Shown here: in pieces, positions 7,285 through 16,010 of the stretch
How the letters are laid out: each line of letters starts with the position of its first letter
How positions within the stretch are numbered: position 1 is the first letter of the stretch
NCBI GenBank assembly: GCA_025462735.1
Contig: JAOAPC010000010.1
Coordinates: forward strand, 1 to 64,000
Reading direction: 5' to 3'
Source: Acidobacteriaceae bacterium
GTDB taxonomy: Bacteria; Acidobacteriota; Terriglobia; Terriglobales; Acidobacteriaceae
DNA: 64,000 nt
Made by a program: the position numbers and the translations under genes
The notes under the pieces: model-generated
Told to the model about the DNA's origin: nothing
The model's input: the letters and a program-made list of their open reading frames with translations, nothing else
The model's database searches: none

Positions 7285-8481
7285 CTATTGTGCATCCTGC
7301 TCGTCCGCGCGAATTTCCTTGGGCTGAACCTGCAATTCTTTGTACAGTGCGCGCAGCTTATCTTTCATATCTTTAAATTTTTTGTAGAGTTCGACCTCGC
7401 GGTTGGCGTCTTCCGTTCGCCCCATCTTGCGATACAGCGTTGCCAGGCGGTAGTGGGCGGTGGCGTTGGTGGGCTCCAGTTTCACGGTGTCTTCTAGCAG
7501 GGACAGCGCCTTGTCCGATTGATTCATCTGAATCAAAGTCTTGGCCAATCCGAGCTTTGCATCCGCATCGCCCGGCTGCAACTCGACGGCTTTCGTGTAT
7601 TCCTTGTAAGCCTGCTCCGTATTTCCCTTTTGCGCGTCAATCTCGGCGAGCCTGAAGATCGACTTCTCGTTCTGAGGATCTTCCAGCAGCGCGGCGTGGT
7701 ATTCCTGTTCCGCCTCTTTTTTCGCGGTCTCGTCCGATGAGGTATGGAGGAGTTCAGCCAATTCGAAATGCACGCCAGGAAGATGCGGGTCGATGGCAAT
7801 TGCCTTCCGATATTGTGCGATGGCGCCGTTGGTATTTCCCTGCCGCGTATCTTCATGAGCCAGCAACTGATGCATTTGTGCGGATTCGGGCGCTGCCAAT
7901 GAAAGGGCGAGCATCGACTCGCCCGCAAGATCGGAATAGGTGCGGTAGGCGGCGTAGAGCACCTCCGGGTTATCGGGAGCTGCCTGCCGCAACTGCGCTA
8001 TGACGCCCGCGGCCTTCTCGAGGTCGCCACTTTGCGTGTAGAGGCCTACGAGCTCCAGACCAAGCTGCGTCTGAAATCGCAGATCCTGAAGCGCGGGGAA
8101 GGCACCTTCCATATCTTTGCGCGCATTGGCGAAGTCCAAGGTACGGCTCTCCGCCATTCCCAACAAACCTTGAATCTTCGCCAGGCCGGGTTGGCCCTTA
8201 AGGGCAGCACGAAAGTGGGGAATGGAATCGGCTGGTTTTCCTTGAAAGAAGAGCAGAACGCCCAGGTTTGCCTGCGCATCCACATTGTCGGGGTCGATGG
8301 CGACTGCGGCCTGAAACTCCGGAATAGCCAAGGCGGGCTTCTTTTCACGGAGGTAGCCGTCTGCTTTTTGGATGTGCGCCGCAAACTCCTGCTGCTTGTC
8401 TTCTGTCGCCTGAGAGAAACCAGATGTTGCGCAAAACAGCAGGAGGAAGCCCGCAGAGGCAATTCGATACTTCGGAATCAT
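7285..8481 (-). CDS. Secreted TPR-repeat protein
   Basis: A 398-residue protein with signal peptide MIPKYRIASAGFLLLFCATS ending GFSQ, followed by about nine TPR units; the consensus is visible in AIAQYRKAIAIDPHLPG and EQAYKEYTKAVELQPGDADA. The C-terminal 50 residues are a charged helix (LYKKFKDMKDKLRALYKEL). It heads the TPR-CRTAC1-TPR unit of module 1. A TATAAT only 14 bases before the ATG and the absence of a ribosome-binding site suggest a very short leader or a leaderless message. It resembles the TPR protein at 60209-61195 in length and repeat style, also next to a receptor gene. Likely a periplasmic or surface scaffold; this is inference. Confidence 0.9.
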   Translation of the reverse strand: MIPKYRIASAGFLLLFCATSGFSQATEDKQQEFAAHIQKADGYLREKKPALAIPEFQAAVAIDPDNVDAQANLGVLLFFQGKPADSIPHFRAALKGQPGLAKIQGLLGMAESRTLDFANARKDMEGAFPALQDLRFQTQLGLELVGLYTQSGDLEKAAGVIAQLRQAAPDNPEVLYAAYRTYSDLAGESMLALSLAAPESAQMHQLLAHEDTRQGNTNGAIAQYRKAIAIDPHLPGVHFELAELLHTSSDETAKKEAEQEYHAALLEDPQNEKSIFRLAEIDAQKGNTEQAYKEYTKAVELQPGDADAKLGLAKTLIQMNQSDKALSLLEDTVKLEPTNATAHYRLATLYRKMGRTEDANREVELYKKFKDMKDKLRALYKELQVQPKEIRADEQDAQ

Positions 8482-8495
8482 TCTGAACCATCCAG

Positions 8496-8501
8496 ATTAT
8501 A
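8496..8501 (-). promoter_or_regulatory. Candidate -10 element for the TPR-CRTAC1-TPR unit
   Basis: On the minus strand the hexamer is a perfect TATAAT; transcription would begin about seven bases downstream, within roughly ten bases of the ATG at 8481. No good -35 is visible at 16-18 bases, so the promoter may be weak or activator-dependent. Confidence 0.45.
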
Positions 8502-8528
8502 TAGTCGGGTAAATCATAGAGTATGACG

Positions 8529-8563
8529 CAAAAAGAAAGAGACGGCGACGAATCGCCGTCTCT
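8529..8563 (-). terminator. Intrinsic terminator of the TonB receptor gene
   Basis: On the minus strand AGAGACGGCGA and TCGCCGTCTCT form a perfect 11-bp stem (8538-8563) closed by a TTCG tetraloop, followed by TTTCTTTTT. It lies 22 bases after the stop of the receptor gene at 8585 and separates it from the TPR unit downstream. Confidence 0.88.
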
Positions 8564-8584
8564 GATGGTCGAACTGGTGGTTAG

Positions 8585-11500
8585 CTAGAACGACACACGC
8601 AAACTGAGCTGCAGGTTGCGCGCACCAGTAGTGACCCTACTGATACTGTCACTGCTTGCGTATGGGTCGCCCGCTGTTAGAGGAGCGCAGTTTTTGCAAT
8701 TACCGAGGCTTAGGCCGTCGGGAATGGCCAAGCTCTTGTGATTGAATACGTTTTGCGCATCGGCGCGGAATTCAATACTCATCTGCTCCCAAGGAAGCCC
8801 GAACGATTTGCCGGCGGACATATTGAAGACATTCATGCCAGCGCCGTAAAGGCTGTTTCTTCTCACGTTACCCCAGGTCCCGTCTGCCGGTTTGGTAAAG
8901 GCCGCCGGATTGAACCACCCGTTGATACCTTTGTGAGGAAGGTAAAGACTGACGCCGGGGTTGCGGTTTGGAAACGTCGTGCCTGCCAGCGAGTAGTTGG
9001 CCTGATCTCCCCTGACGGTGAAGGGTTCTCCGGTTTGAAGGATCACAGTGGTGGCAACCTGCCATCCCCCCACCACTTCATCCAGGAGAGAATTATTGTT
9101 CAGGAATGTCCTGCCCCTTCCAAAGGGCAGTTGATAAACCGCGTAGCCTTTGAAAGCATGGCGCACATCGAAGTTGGAGTTACTGTAGTTAGCCGAAGGA
9201 TCGTAAGCGTTTTGATAGTTCTGCGCTCCAGAACGGCTTCCCCATCCCGAGGAGTCCATGTCGTCAAGAAAGTGGGAAAACGCATAATTGAAGCTGAGAC
9301 TCAGCCCACGGGCCATCCGCTTCGTGATAGAAGCCTGGAGCGAATTGTAGTTCGAGATTGCATTCATCGTGCCGGCGGCGCCAGGCCCAATGCTCTGGTA
9401 GATCGGAAAGGGACGGAACTGCTGCGAGTTTGACGGAGTCCAGTTTTCCGGATGAACTTGATTGATGTCCACCGGGAAGGCAAGGTTGTAGCCGTGACTT
9501 CCTACATAGGCCAGTTGAACCATATAGTCTGAGGCTAACTGATGCTCGACTCCGAAGTTCCACTGGTGGATCTTGGGAACCTTGGCGTGGTACAGCTGAT
9601 AGTCAATACCCGAGTTATTGAAGCGTGTCGGATCTGTGGAACCAGTCGTGTATAGCAGTGGGGTACCTGAATCTTGTGGCGGCCCATTGTAGAACGAACT
9701 GGCCAGGACGGCATCGCCATTTCCTCCCAGAATAGCGGCCGGATAAATGCCATTGGTCGGATCGGTGTAGTTGCCCGTGGAACCGAATGAACCGCCCATG
9801 CCATGACCGTAGGTATCGAGGCTCCAGTTATAGGCATAAAGCCCATAACCGCCACGGACCGTCGTGCTGGGCCGCACAGCCCAGGCAAATCCAACGCGCG
9901 GCAGGAAGGTGTTATATGAGTTCGCCTCCAGCGCGGTTCGTCCATTGGCATGTGTGCTGGCAAACCAGGAAGCTCCTAACGCGTTAGGGGGTGTGGCACC
10001 GGGGTTGGGAACTGTTGGGTCGAAGGACGTGATGTTCCCGTGAATTTCGTTCCAGCCATGATTGATCTGGTAGCGCAGGCCAAGATTGATAGTCAGGTTT
10101 GGGCGAATTTTGAAATCATCCTGAACAAACATCTGCGGACTCTTCAGGCGAGCGCCGTATTCGGGGCTCTCGTTCGCCTGCCAGTTATTGATGTATCCCA
10201 GGAGAAAATCAGCGTATTCGAAACCGGTATTGGGGACTGTGCACGCGGCGCCGTTTGCAGCTGCGCCGCAGACAGCCGGGTTGGTCGTCCACTGCTTGGT
10301 GTATTGCCCCGAATACTGCATATTGCCCGCAGTCTTGTTTCCCCAGGCGGTAGAATTATCCCGATAGGCTAACAATTCTCCGCCGAAATGAAGAATGTGC
10401 TTGCCGCGGATCATGGTCACAACATCGGAATAGTCGAAGACATGTTCCTTGTAGATCGAATTGGTACCCGGGGTGAGCCATGAGTAGGGATAGGATCCGG
10501 TGGTTTCGAACCCTGGGATGTCATCCAATTTGCCAAACTGCCAGCCCAGTTGAGCGGCGTATCCTTTGGACAGTGAGCTATCCGTGAAGTAGTTCATCTG
10601 GTTGGTGTAGCCGACTCTGAACTCATTTATGGTAGTGGTACTGATGTTCCATACGTCGGTAACCTGTGCGTTGTTGTTGTCCACATGGCCTTGCTGGCAA
10701 CCTACCGGGCAGTTCGTAATAGAACTAAGGCCTGGGTAGGTGTAATCACCCTGGGTGTCCGACATTGATATTCGATTGTTCGAGGTTACGTTCCAATCCA
10801 AGCGCCCGAAGAACCGTGCCGCGGGGCTGGACTGCAGCTGGTTGTAGAACCAGTTGTTGTGCGGCTCTCCCTCACCACCAATGAACTGTCCGCCGGGAAT
10901 CGCAGTCAGGAAGGAAGGATGCTTGGCCGTGGTCGGGAAGAACGCCGTTTGGAAGGCATTGGCGACGGGGTCGAACAAGTTGGTCGGGATCTTGTTTCCA
11001 TTTCCGTATTCGGACGCAAAACTCTGTCGCACCGGATAGGGATTTCCCAGCGCGTCAAATGCGATCGTCTGAGTAGTGGGATCGAAAAGGGTGTTCATGC
11101 CGGCGAAGTCACCCGTAATATTGGCATCAGTAGGGAGGGTATTAAATCCGTGGCTATTGCCATGGTTCACAATCTGGTCATAGTTGAAATAGAAAAACAT
11201 CTTGTTTTTGATAATCGGCCCGCTGATCGCGCCGCCGAAGTTGTTGTAGCGAAGAAATGGTATTTGCCCAGTAGTGAAGTAGGGGTGGGCAGTTAACGCG
11301 TCGTTCTGAAAGTAGTCATAAGCGGTGCCGTGGAAGTTATTTGTTCCGCTCTTGGTGACCTGGTTGAAGATAATTCCGCCTATGCCATATTGCGCCGAGA
11401 AGGACGACGTATTCACCTGCAGCTCGGACACGTTCTCGAAAGTAGATGGGTTGGCGTTCTGGCTGTGCGAGAGTGTGGTTGTCGCGCCATCTGCCAAGAT

Positions 11501-12091
11501 GTTGCTATAAGGCAAGTTGCCATTGATCGCAACGGTCTGACCGGGATTGGATGTTGACTGGGAGCAACTGCCGTCGTTCACATCGGCGCAGCCTGCAGCG
11601 CCGGGCAGCAGAATGGTAAAGTTCTCCCAGGACCTGGTGGAACCAGTTGCCTGCGGCAGTCTGGCCATGGACTGCGAGTCGAAGGTGCTGCTTTGTTCGC
11701 CGTTCTCGGTTTGCAAGAGGGCCGCGTCTGAGGTGACCGTTACCTCTTCTGTCGTGGCGCCAACCTTCAATTCGCCGTTTACAGCTGTGAAACCGACCTG
11801 CACCGTGACCGGGCCGCGGACCAATTTCTCAAATCCGCCCTTGGTAAAGGTTAGGGTGTACCGCCCAGTAACGATCGAATTCGTATCGTACAGACCTGCA
11901 TCGTTCGTGGTTAAAGTCTTGATGACGCCAGTGTCGACATTCGTCACCATTACCGTGACGCCTTGGACGAGAGCCCCGGAGGAGTCAGTCACGGTGCCGC
12001 GGATGTCGCCGGCGTTTGTGCTCTGCGCAAAGCAAGCCCCGCTTCCAAAAACCAGAAGAAGGGGAAGGACCCATCGCTTTAAGTTCATCAT
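8585..12091 (-). CDS. TonB-dependent receptor with carboxypeptidase-regulatory-like domain (Oar-like)
   Basis: A 1168-residue outer-membrane receptor. Signal peptide MMNLKRWVLPLLLVFGSGAC to FAQ; then a carboxypeptidase-regulatory-like beta-sandwich (about 28-110: DIRGTVTDSSGALVQGVTV, TNDAGLYDT), a plug-like region, and a large beta-barrel ending in the aromatic C-terminus typical of outer-membrane proteins (LQLSLRVSF). GGAGG seven bases before the ATG supports the start. Receptors of this class are expanded in Acidobacteria and usually import bulky nutrients using TonB/ExbBD energy; the substrate is not readable here. Neighbours suggest glycans: two GH30 genes are divergent from it, and TPR/CRTAC1 genes follow on the same strand behind a strong terminator. 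Confidence 0.93.
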   Translation of the reverse strand: MMNLKRWVLPLLLVFGSGACFAQSTNAGDIRGTVTDSSGALVQGVTVMVTNVDTGVIKTLTTNDAGLYDTNSIVTGRYTLTFTKGGFEKLVRGPVTVQVGFTAVNGELKVGATTEEVTVTSDAALLQTENGEQSSTFDSQSMARLPQATGSTRSWENFTILLPGAAGCADVNDGSCSQSTSNPGQTVAINGNLPYSNILADGATTTLSHSQNANPSTFENVSELQVNTSSFSAQYGIGGIIFNQVTKSGTNNFHGTAYDYFQNDALTAHPYFTTGQIPFLRYNNFGGAISGPIIKNKMFFYFNYDQIVNHGNSHGFNTLPTDANITGDFAGMNTLFDPTTQTIAFDALGNPYPVRQSFASEYGNGNKIPTNLFDPVANAFQTAFFPTTAKHPSFLTAIPGGQFIGGEGEPHNNWFYNQLQSSPAARFFGRLDWNVTSNNRISMSDTQGDYTYPGLSSITNCPVGCQQGHVDNNNAQVTDVWNISTTTINEFRVGYTNQMNYFTDSSLSKGYAAQLGWQFGKLDDIPGFETTGSYPYSWLTPGTNSIYKEHVFDYSDVVTMIRGKHILHFGGELLAYRDNSTAWGNKTAGNMQYSGQYTKQWTTNPAVCGAAANGAACTVPNTGFEYADFLLGYINNWQANESPEYGARLKSPQMFVQDDFKIRPNLTINLGLRYQINHGWNEIHGNITSFDPTVPNPGATPPNALGASWFASTHANGRTALEANSYNTFLPRVGFAWAVRPSTTVRGGYGLYAYNWSLDTYGHGMGGSFGSTGNYTDPTNGIYPAAILGGNGDAVLASSFYNGPPQDSGTPLLYTTGSTDPTRFNNSGIDYQLYHAKVPKIHQWNFGVEHQLASDYMVQLAYVGSHGYNLAFPVDINQVHPENWTPSNSQQFRPFPIYQSIGPGAAGTMNAISNYNSLQASITKRMARGLSLSFNYAFSHFLDDMDSSGWGSRSGAQNYQNAYDPSANYSNSNFDVRHAFKGYAVYQLPFGRGRTFLNNNSLLDEVVGGWQVATTVILQTGEPFTVRGDQANYSLAGTTFPNRNPGVSLYLPHKGINGWFNPAAFTKPADGTWGNVRRNSLYGAGMNVFNMSAGKSFGLPWEQMSIEFRADAQNVFNHKSLAIPDGLSLGNCKNCAPLTAGDPYASSDSISRVTTGARNLQLSLRVSF

Positions 12092-12454
12092 GGAACGGCC
12101 TCCGGAACTGATTACGGTCTCAAATCTTCGATTTTTTCAGCCGTAGAAGATCTATCTGAAGATCCACCGACGCAAAAGAAAAATCGGTTTTCTACACAAC
12201 TGCGGACGAATTCAACCCGCGCGGATTACATCACGCATGTACAATCGTTGTCAAGATTTTATTCGCACGCTATGAAGATTTGACATGCCTGAGTTCTTGT
12301 CGCCAATAGCTACTTCGGGGCCCGACCGGCAAGGAGATGCGGGCAATGTCGGAGCAAGACGTAAGAGTTTTCTGGGGGTTCCAAGTGGGGTTCGAGCCGA
12401 TGTTCGAACAGACGTGGAGGTCATCTGACCGCGATCGCTCGATTTTCCCAGGTA
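12092..12454. other. Divergent intergenic region between receptor and GH30 genes
   Basis: Contains the receptor promoter and a roughly 125-base leader on the minus strand. The part leading to the GH30 gene has a GGAGGT at 12416-12421 but no clear promoter hexamers. No small gene is seen. Confidence 0.5.
12225..12254 (-). promoter_or_regulatory. Sigma70-type promoter of the TonB receptor gene
   Basis: On the minus strand TTGACA (12249-12254) is followed after 18 bases by TGTAAT (12225-12230). The predicted leader to the ATG at 12091 is about 125 bases long. Confidence 0.6.
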
Positions 12455-13879
12455 TTGTTGGGATGCGCAGCCTGCCTTTTCATGAGTAGCTGCGGCCGGA
12501 CAGGGACTACACAAACTATCTCTGGCGGGCCCAGCGTACAGGTCGTTCAAACCACCGGGGACCGGGCGATGCTGTTGCAAGCGCAGCCGAGCGTCGCCTT
12601 TGTAAAGGGCGGAAGCTCCAGCGGTCCGGTCGTTACAGTAGACCCCACAACCCAGTATCAGCAGATGGACGGGTTCGGTGGTTCGCTGACCGATTCTTCC
12701 GCCTGGCTAATATGGAACAAGCTCAGCACTTCGCAGCAGGCTACGTTAATGCAACAACTCTTCAGTCCGAGCAGTGGCATCGGCATCAGTTTTCTGCGCC
12801 AGCCAATGGGCGCAACCGACTTCTCCGCGAGTGGCAACTATAGTTACGACGACATGCCTTCGGGCCAGACGGATCCCACTCTCACCAATTTTTCAGTAAC
12901 GCACGATACCGCTTACATCATCCCTTTGCTCAAGCAGGCTCTCTCAATTAATCCCAATATCAAGGTGGTCGCGCTGCCCTGGAGTCCACCCGCCTGGATG
13001 AAGTCCACGGGGACGATGAATGGCGGAAACATGAACACGGCCTACTTCCCGAGCCTGGCGCAGTATTTCGTCGACTTCGTGCAGGCTTACGGGCAGCAGG
13101 GCATCCCGATATATGCCGTGTCCGTTCAGAACGAGCCCCTCTACTCCACCACGGGATACCCGTCCGAATATCTTGCCGCGAGTGACGAATCAACGTTCAT
13201 CGCAAATAATCTCGGCCCTGCCCTTAGCACAGCGGGATTGGGGAATGTGAAGATCTTCGGCTACGATCACAATTGGGACAACCCTGCCTATCCGGAGTCG
13301 GTGCTCGGAAGTTCCGCCGCTCAGTATCTCGCCGGTAGCTCGTTTCATTGTTACGCCGGCGACCCTAGTGCCCAATCGACCGTGAAAGCGGCCTTCCCCG
13401 CCAAGGACATCTGGTTCACCGAGTGCTCAGGCATTACTTCAAGCACTTTTGCCGGCGACCTGGTTTGGAACGCCGAGCACTTACTGATAGGCGCCACGCG
13501 CAACTGGGCCCGGAGCGTGTCCCTTTGGAATCTAGCTCTCGATCAGAACTCCGGCCCGAGAAACGGCACCTGCGCCAACTGCCGGGGAGTAGTAACGATC
13601 GACGACAGTGTTTCGCCGGCGAGTGTCACTTTTAACGTGGAGTACTACATCCTGGGACATCTAGGGAAGTTTGTCTTACCGGGGGCGCACCGGATCGATT
13701 CGAACACTTTCGGCGCCGGCAGTATAGAAGATGTCGCTTTTCAAAATCCTGATGGATCGATTGTCCTACTGGTGCTGAACTCCGCCAGCGGCGCGGAAAC
13801 GTTCACCGTGAGTTTCAAAGGCCAGTCATTCAATTACACGCTGCCGATCGGGGCTCTGGCCACATTTAATTGGAAGTAG
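12455..13879 (+). CDS. Glycoside hydrolase family 30 (glucosylceramidase-like), probable lipoprotein
   Basis: A 474-residue retaining beta-glycosidase of GH30 type. Family signatures in order: DGFGGSLTDSSAWL (about 72-85), PWSPPAWMK (about 175-183), VSVQNEPL with acid/base Glu227, FTECSG with nucleophile Glu323, and NWARSVSLWNLALDQNSGP near the end. The N-terminus is hydrophobic with a lipobox-like MSSCG, suggesting an outer-membrane or periplasmic lipoprotein. The start is uncertain: TTG at 12455 is the only conventional option and leaves no positive charge before the hydrophobic core; a GGAGGT at 12416 points to an earlier non-ATG start near 12434. Substrate unknown (beta-glucosides, glucosylceramide or beta-1,6-glucan are possible). 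It forms a tandem pair with the paralogue at 14053. Confidence 0.9.
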   Translation: MLGCAACLFMSSCGRTGTTQTISGGPSVQVVQTTGDRAMLLQAQPSVAFVKGGSSSGPVVTVDPTTQYQQMDGFGGSLTDSSAWLIWNKLSTSQQATLMQQLFSPSSGIGISFLRQPMGATDFSASGNYSYDDMPSGQTDPTLTNFSVTHDTAYIIPLLKQALSINPNIKVVALPWSPPAWMKSTGTMNGGNMNTAYFPSLAQYFVDFVQAYGQQGIPIYAVSVQNEPLYSTTGYPSEYLAASDESTFIANNLGPALSTAGLGNVKIFGYDHNWDNPAYPESVLGSSAAQYLAGSSFHCYAGDPSAQSTVKAAFPAKDIWFTECSGITSSTFAGDLVWNAEHLLIGATRNWARSVSLWNLALDQNSGPRNGTCANCRGVVTIDDSVSPASVTFNVEYYILGHLGKFVLPGAHRIDSNTFGAGSIEDVAFQNPDGSIVLLVLNSASGAETFTVSFKGQSFNYTLPIGALATFNWK

Positions 13880-14052
13880 TCTGCATTCTGTCGGCGTTGC
13901 GAGAATCGTCTTCAGCCGTAGCCGGGGGTTGCTGACAGACACGGTTCTGCCCTGCTCTTATCGTTTCGCGAATTGTAGTACTGCTATGGTTTGTCGTTAA
14001 TCCAATCATTGTCTTTCGAAAAAGATCGCGCCCTTTGTAAGTCGGAGTTCTC

Positions 14053-15459
14053 ATGAAGCTGAGACTGGTACTATTTTCGTTTTGTGCCCTGCTGTTCTCT
14101 TCCCTACCCTCGAACGCGCAACAGGAGCGGGAGGCGCGGTTGTGGCTGACGACGCCCGACCGGGCTGCTGTAGTAGCGCCGCAGGCGGCCTCGCTACGCT
14201 TTTCTTCGGAAGCCGCGCAGCTGCCGGTGCTTACAGTGGACGACGCGCAGCACTTCCAGACAATGGACGGCTTTGGCTTTGCGCTGACGGGAGGAAGTGC
14301 GCAGCTGCTGATGCGCATGAGCGTGACGCAACGCACGGCTCTGCTGAGGGAGCTGTTTACGACGGGCGGCGACGGGATTGGAGTGAGCTACCTGCGGGTG
14401 AGCATCGGCGCCTCCGATATGAATGAGCGTGTGTTCTCGTACGACGACCTGCCGGCGGGCGAGGCCGATGCGGAGATGGCGAAGTTCAGCCTGGGGCCAG
14501 ACCGCGCGGATGTGATTCCAGTGCTGAAGGAGATTCTGGCGATTCGGCCGGGGATTAAGATCCTGGGATCACCGTGGTCTGCTCCGGCGTGGATGAAGAC
14601 GAACGATGATGTGAAGGGCGGCGAGCTCAATCCCGAGTACTACAGCGCATTCGCGAAGTATTTTGTGAAGTACGTCGAAGCGATGCGAGCAGAGGGGATC
14701 GCGATTGACGCGATCACGGTCGAGAATGAGCCACTGAACCCGAAGAACACACCGAGCATGGTGATGTTCGCGCAGCAACAAGACAAATTTATTGCTAAAG
14801 ACCTGGGGCCCGCGTTCGAGAAGGCGGGGATCCGGACGAAAGTTCTGCTCTACGACCACAACGCTGATGTGCCTTCGTATCCGCTGTCGATTCTGGGGGA
14901 CCCGGCGGCGAGCAAGTATGTGGATGGGACGGCCTTTCACCTGTACGGCGGCGAGGCGAGCGTGCTGACGCAGGTGCACGATGCGTATCCGAAGAAGAAC
15001 CTGTACCTGACGGAGCAGTCGGTGACGGAGTGGCGCGGCGGAGGGTCGCTTGGGATTGCCGGGCCAGTGACCCGGGTGATGATTGGCGCGACGCGGAACT
15101 GGAGCCGCAACGTACTGCTGTGGAATTTGGCGGCTGATCCGCAGAACGGGCCGCACACCAACAACGGCGGATGCAGCGGGTGTTCCGGAGCGATCACGCT
15201 GGATGGCGATTCTGTTACCAAGAATGTTGCTTATTATGTCGTCCAGCATTTCTCGCAATTCGTGCCACCAGGGTCGGTGCGGGTGGCATCGAGCGAGATG
15301 GAGCAACTGGCCAGCGTCGCCTTCCTGACTCCGCAGGGCAAGGTGGTGCTGGTGGTTTCAAACACGGCAAATTTTCCGAAACCCTTCGCGGTGAAGTACC
15401 ACGGGAAGGTCTTCCAGACGGCGCTGCCCTCGGAATCGGTGGGGACCTATGTCTGGTAG
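14053..15459 (+). CDS. Glycoside hydrolase family 30 (glucosylceramidase-like), secreted
   Basis: A 468-residue paralogue of the preceding gene with a Sec signal peptide (MKLRLVLFSFCALLFSSLPS to NAQQ). It has DGFGFALTGGSAQLL, SPWSAPAWMK, TVENEPLNPKN (acid/base Glu226), YLTEQSVTEW (nucleophile Glu321) and NWSRNVLLWNLAADPQNGP, so all GH30 catalytic elements are present. GGAG lies about six bases before the ATG. Codon use differs sharply from the first copy: CTG, GTG, ACG and GCG dominate, so the gene is more GC-rich at third positions than its neighbours. This suggests it was acquired from another, GC-richer relative rather than arising by recent duplication. It is probably exported to the periplasm or cell surface. 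Confidence 0.92.
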   Translation: MKLRLVLFSFCALLFSSLPSNAQQEREARLWLTTPDRAAVVAPQAASLRFSSEAAQLPVLTVDDAQHFQTMDGFGFALTGGSAQLLMRMSVTQRTALLRELFTTGGDGIGVSYLRVSIGASDMNERVFSYDDLPAGEADAEMAKFSLGPDRADVIPVLKEILAIRPGIKILGSPWSAPAWMKTNDDVKGGELNPEYYSAFAKYFVKYVEAMRAEGIAIDAITVENEPLNPKNTPSMVMFAQQQDKFIAKDLGPAFEKAGIRTKVLLYDHNADVPSYPLSILGDPAASKYVDGTAFHLYGGEASVLTQVHDAYPKKNLYLTEQSVTEWRGGGSLGIAGPVTRVMIGATRNWSRNVLLWNLAADPQNGPHTNNGGCSGCSGAITLDGDSVTKNVAYYVVQHFSQFVPPGSVRVASSEMEQLASVAFLTPQGKVVLVVSNTANFPKPFAVKYHGKVFQTALPSESVGTYVW

Positions 15460-16010
15460 GCGCGCGCTTTTGCTAGTGAGACGGTTCGTCGCTGGATGTC
15501 GGATTCGTTTGTAGACGGGACTGTCGAGAGCATGCGAACACCCAACGGACGACTTGGCGAACGCGAAACTATCATAAGCGCACAACTTTTGTCTGCCTTC
15601 CAAAACTGAGTGGCGCGGTTACTAATCTTGACGTAATCGGTTTATGTACGACCTCTAGGTGATTGTGCCGGACCCACCCAAGTGGCAGAGTCCAATCTCG
15701 GTCCTTCTCTCTCTGTTGCGCGCCGATTGGTATCAAACCCGTGCAACGCAGACCGGGCGGAAACGGGTGGAATCTCGGGGGAGGAGCTGCCCGTTTCCGC
15801 TTAAAACTACTGCCTCTCAGAACACTCTTGTAACGAATTGTGAACTTTGAAATCGGGCTTTTCGCCGAGAGTCGACCAACTTCTGAATCGTAATTTATGT
15901 TCCCGCCATTCGGCTTCAATCAAGTGACGAACTTGTGTCGCAACGATGGTCCCATCCACCCCTCTTTGCAGCACGAGTACTATTTGTTACGGCAATGAAA
16001 GGAGACTTCC
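15460..16010. other. Intergenic region, no gene seen
   Basis: About 550 bases between the GH30 pair and the efflux operon. Short open frames lack ribosome sites and domain features. The only clear element is the AAAGGAG ribosome-binding site just before the TTG start at 16011; I could not identify a convincing promoter or terminator. Confidence 0.5.

Noticed and set aside
6888-7376. Antisense open frames within CRTAC1 genes (also 22518-22952 and 61776-62282)
   Set aside because: The repeated DNDG codons give Val/Ile-rich open frames on the opposite strand; compositional shadows with no features of their own.
14569-15306. Long minus-strand open frame in the second GH30 gene
   Set aside because: The gene's high third-position GC suppresses stops on the other strand; the peptide is Arg/His-rich and shows no domain, while the plus-strand frame has all GH30 motifs.
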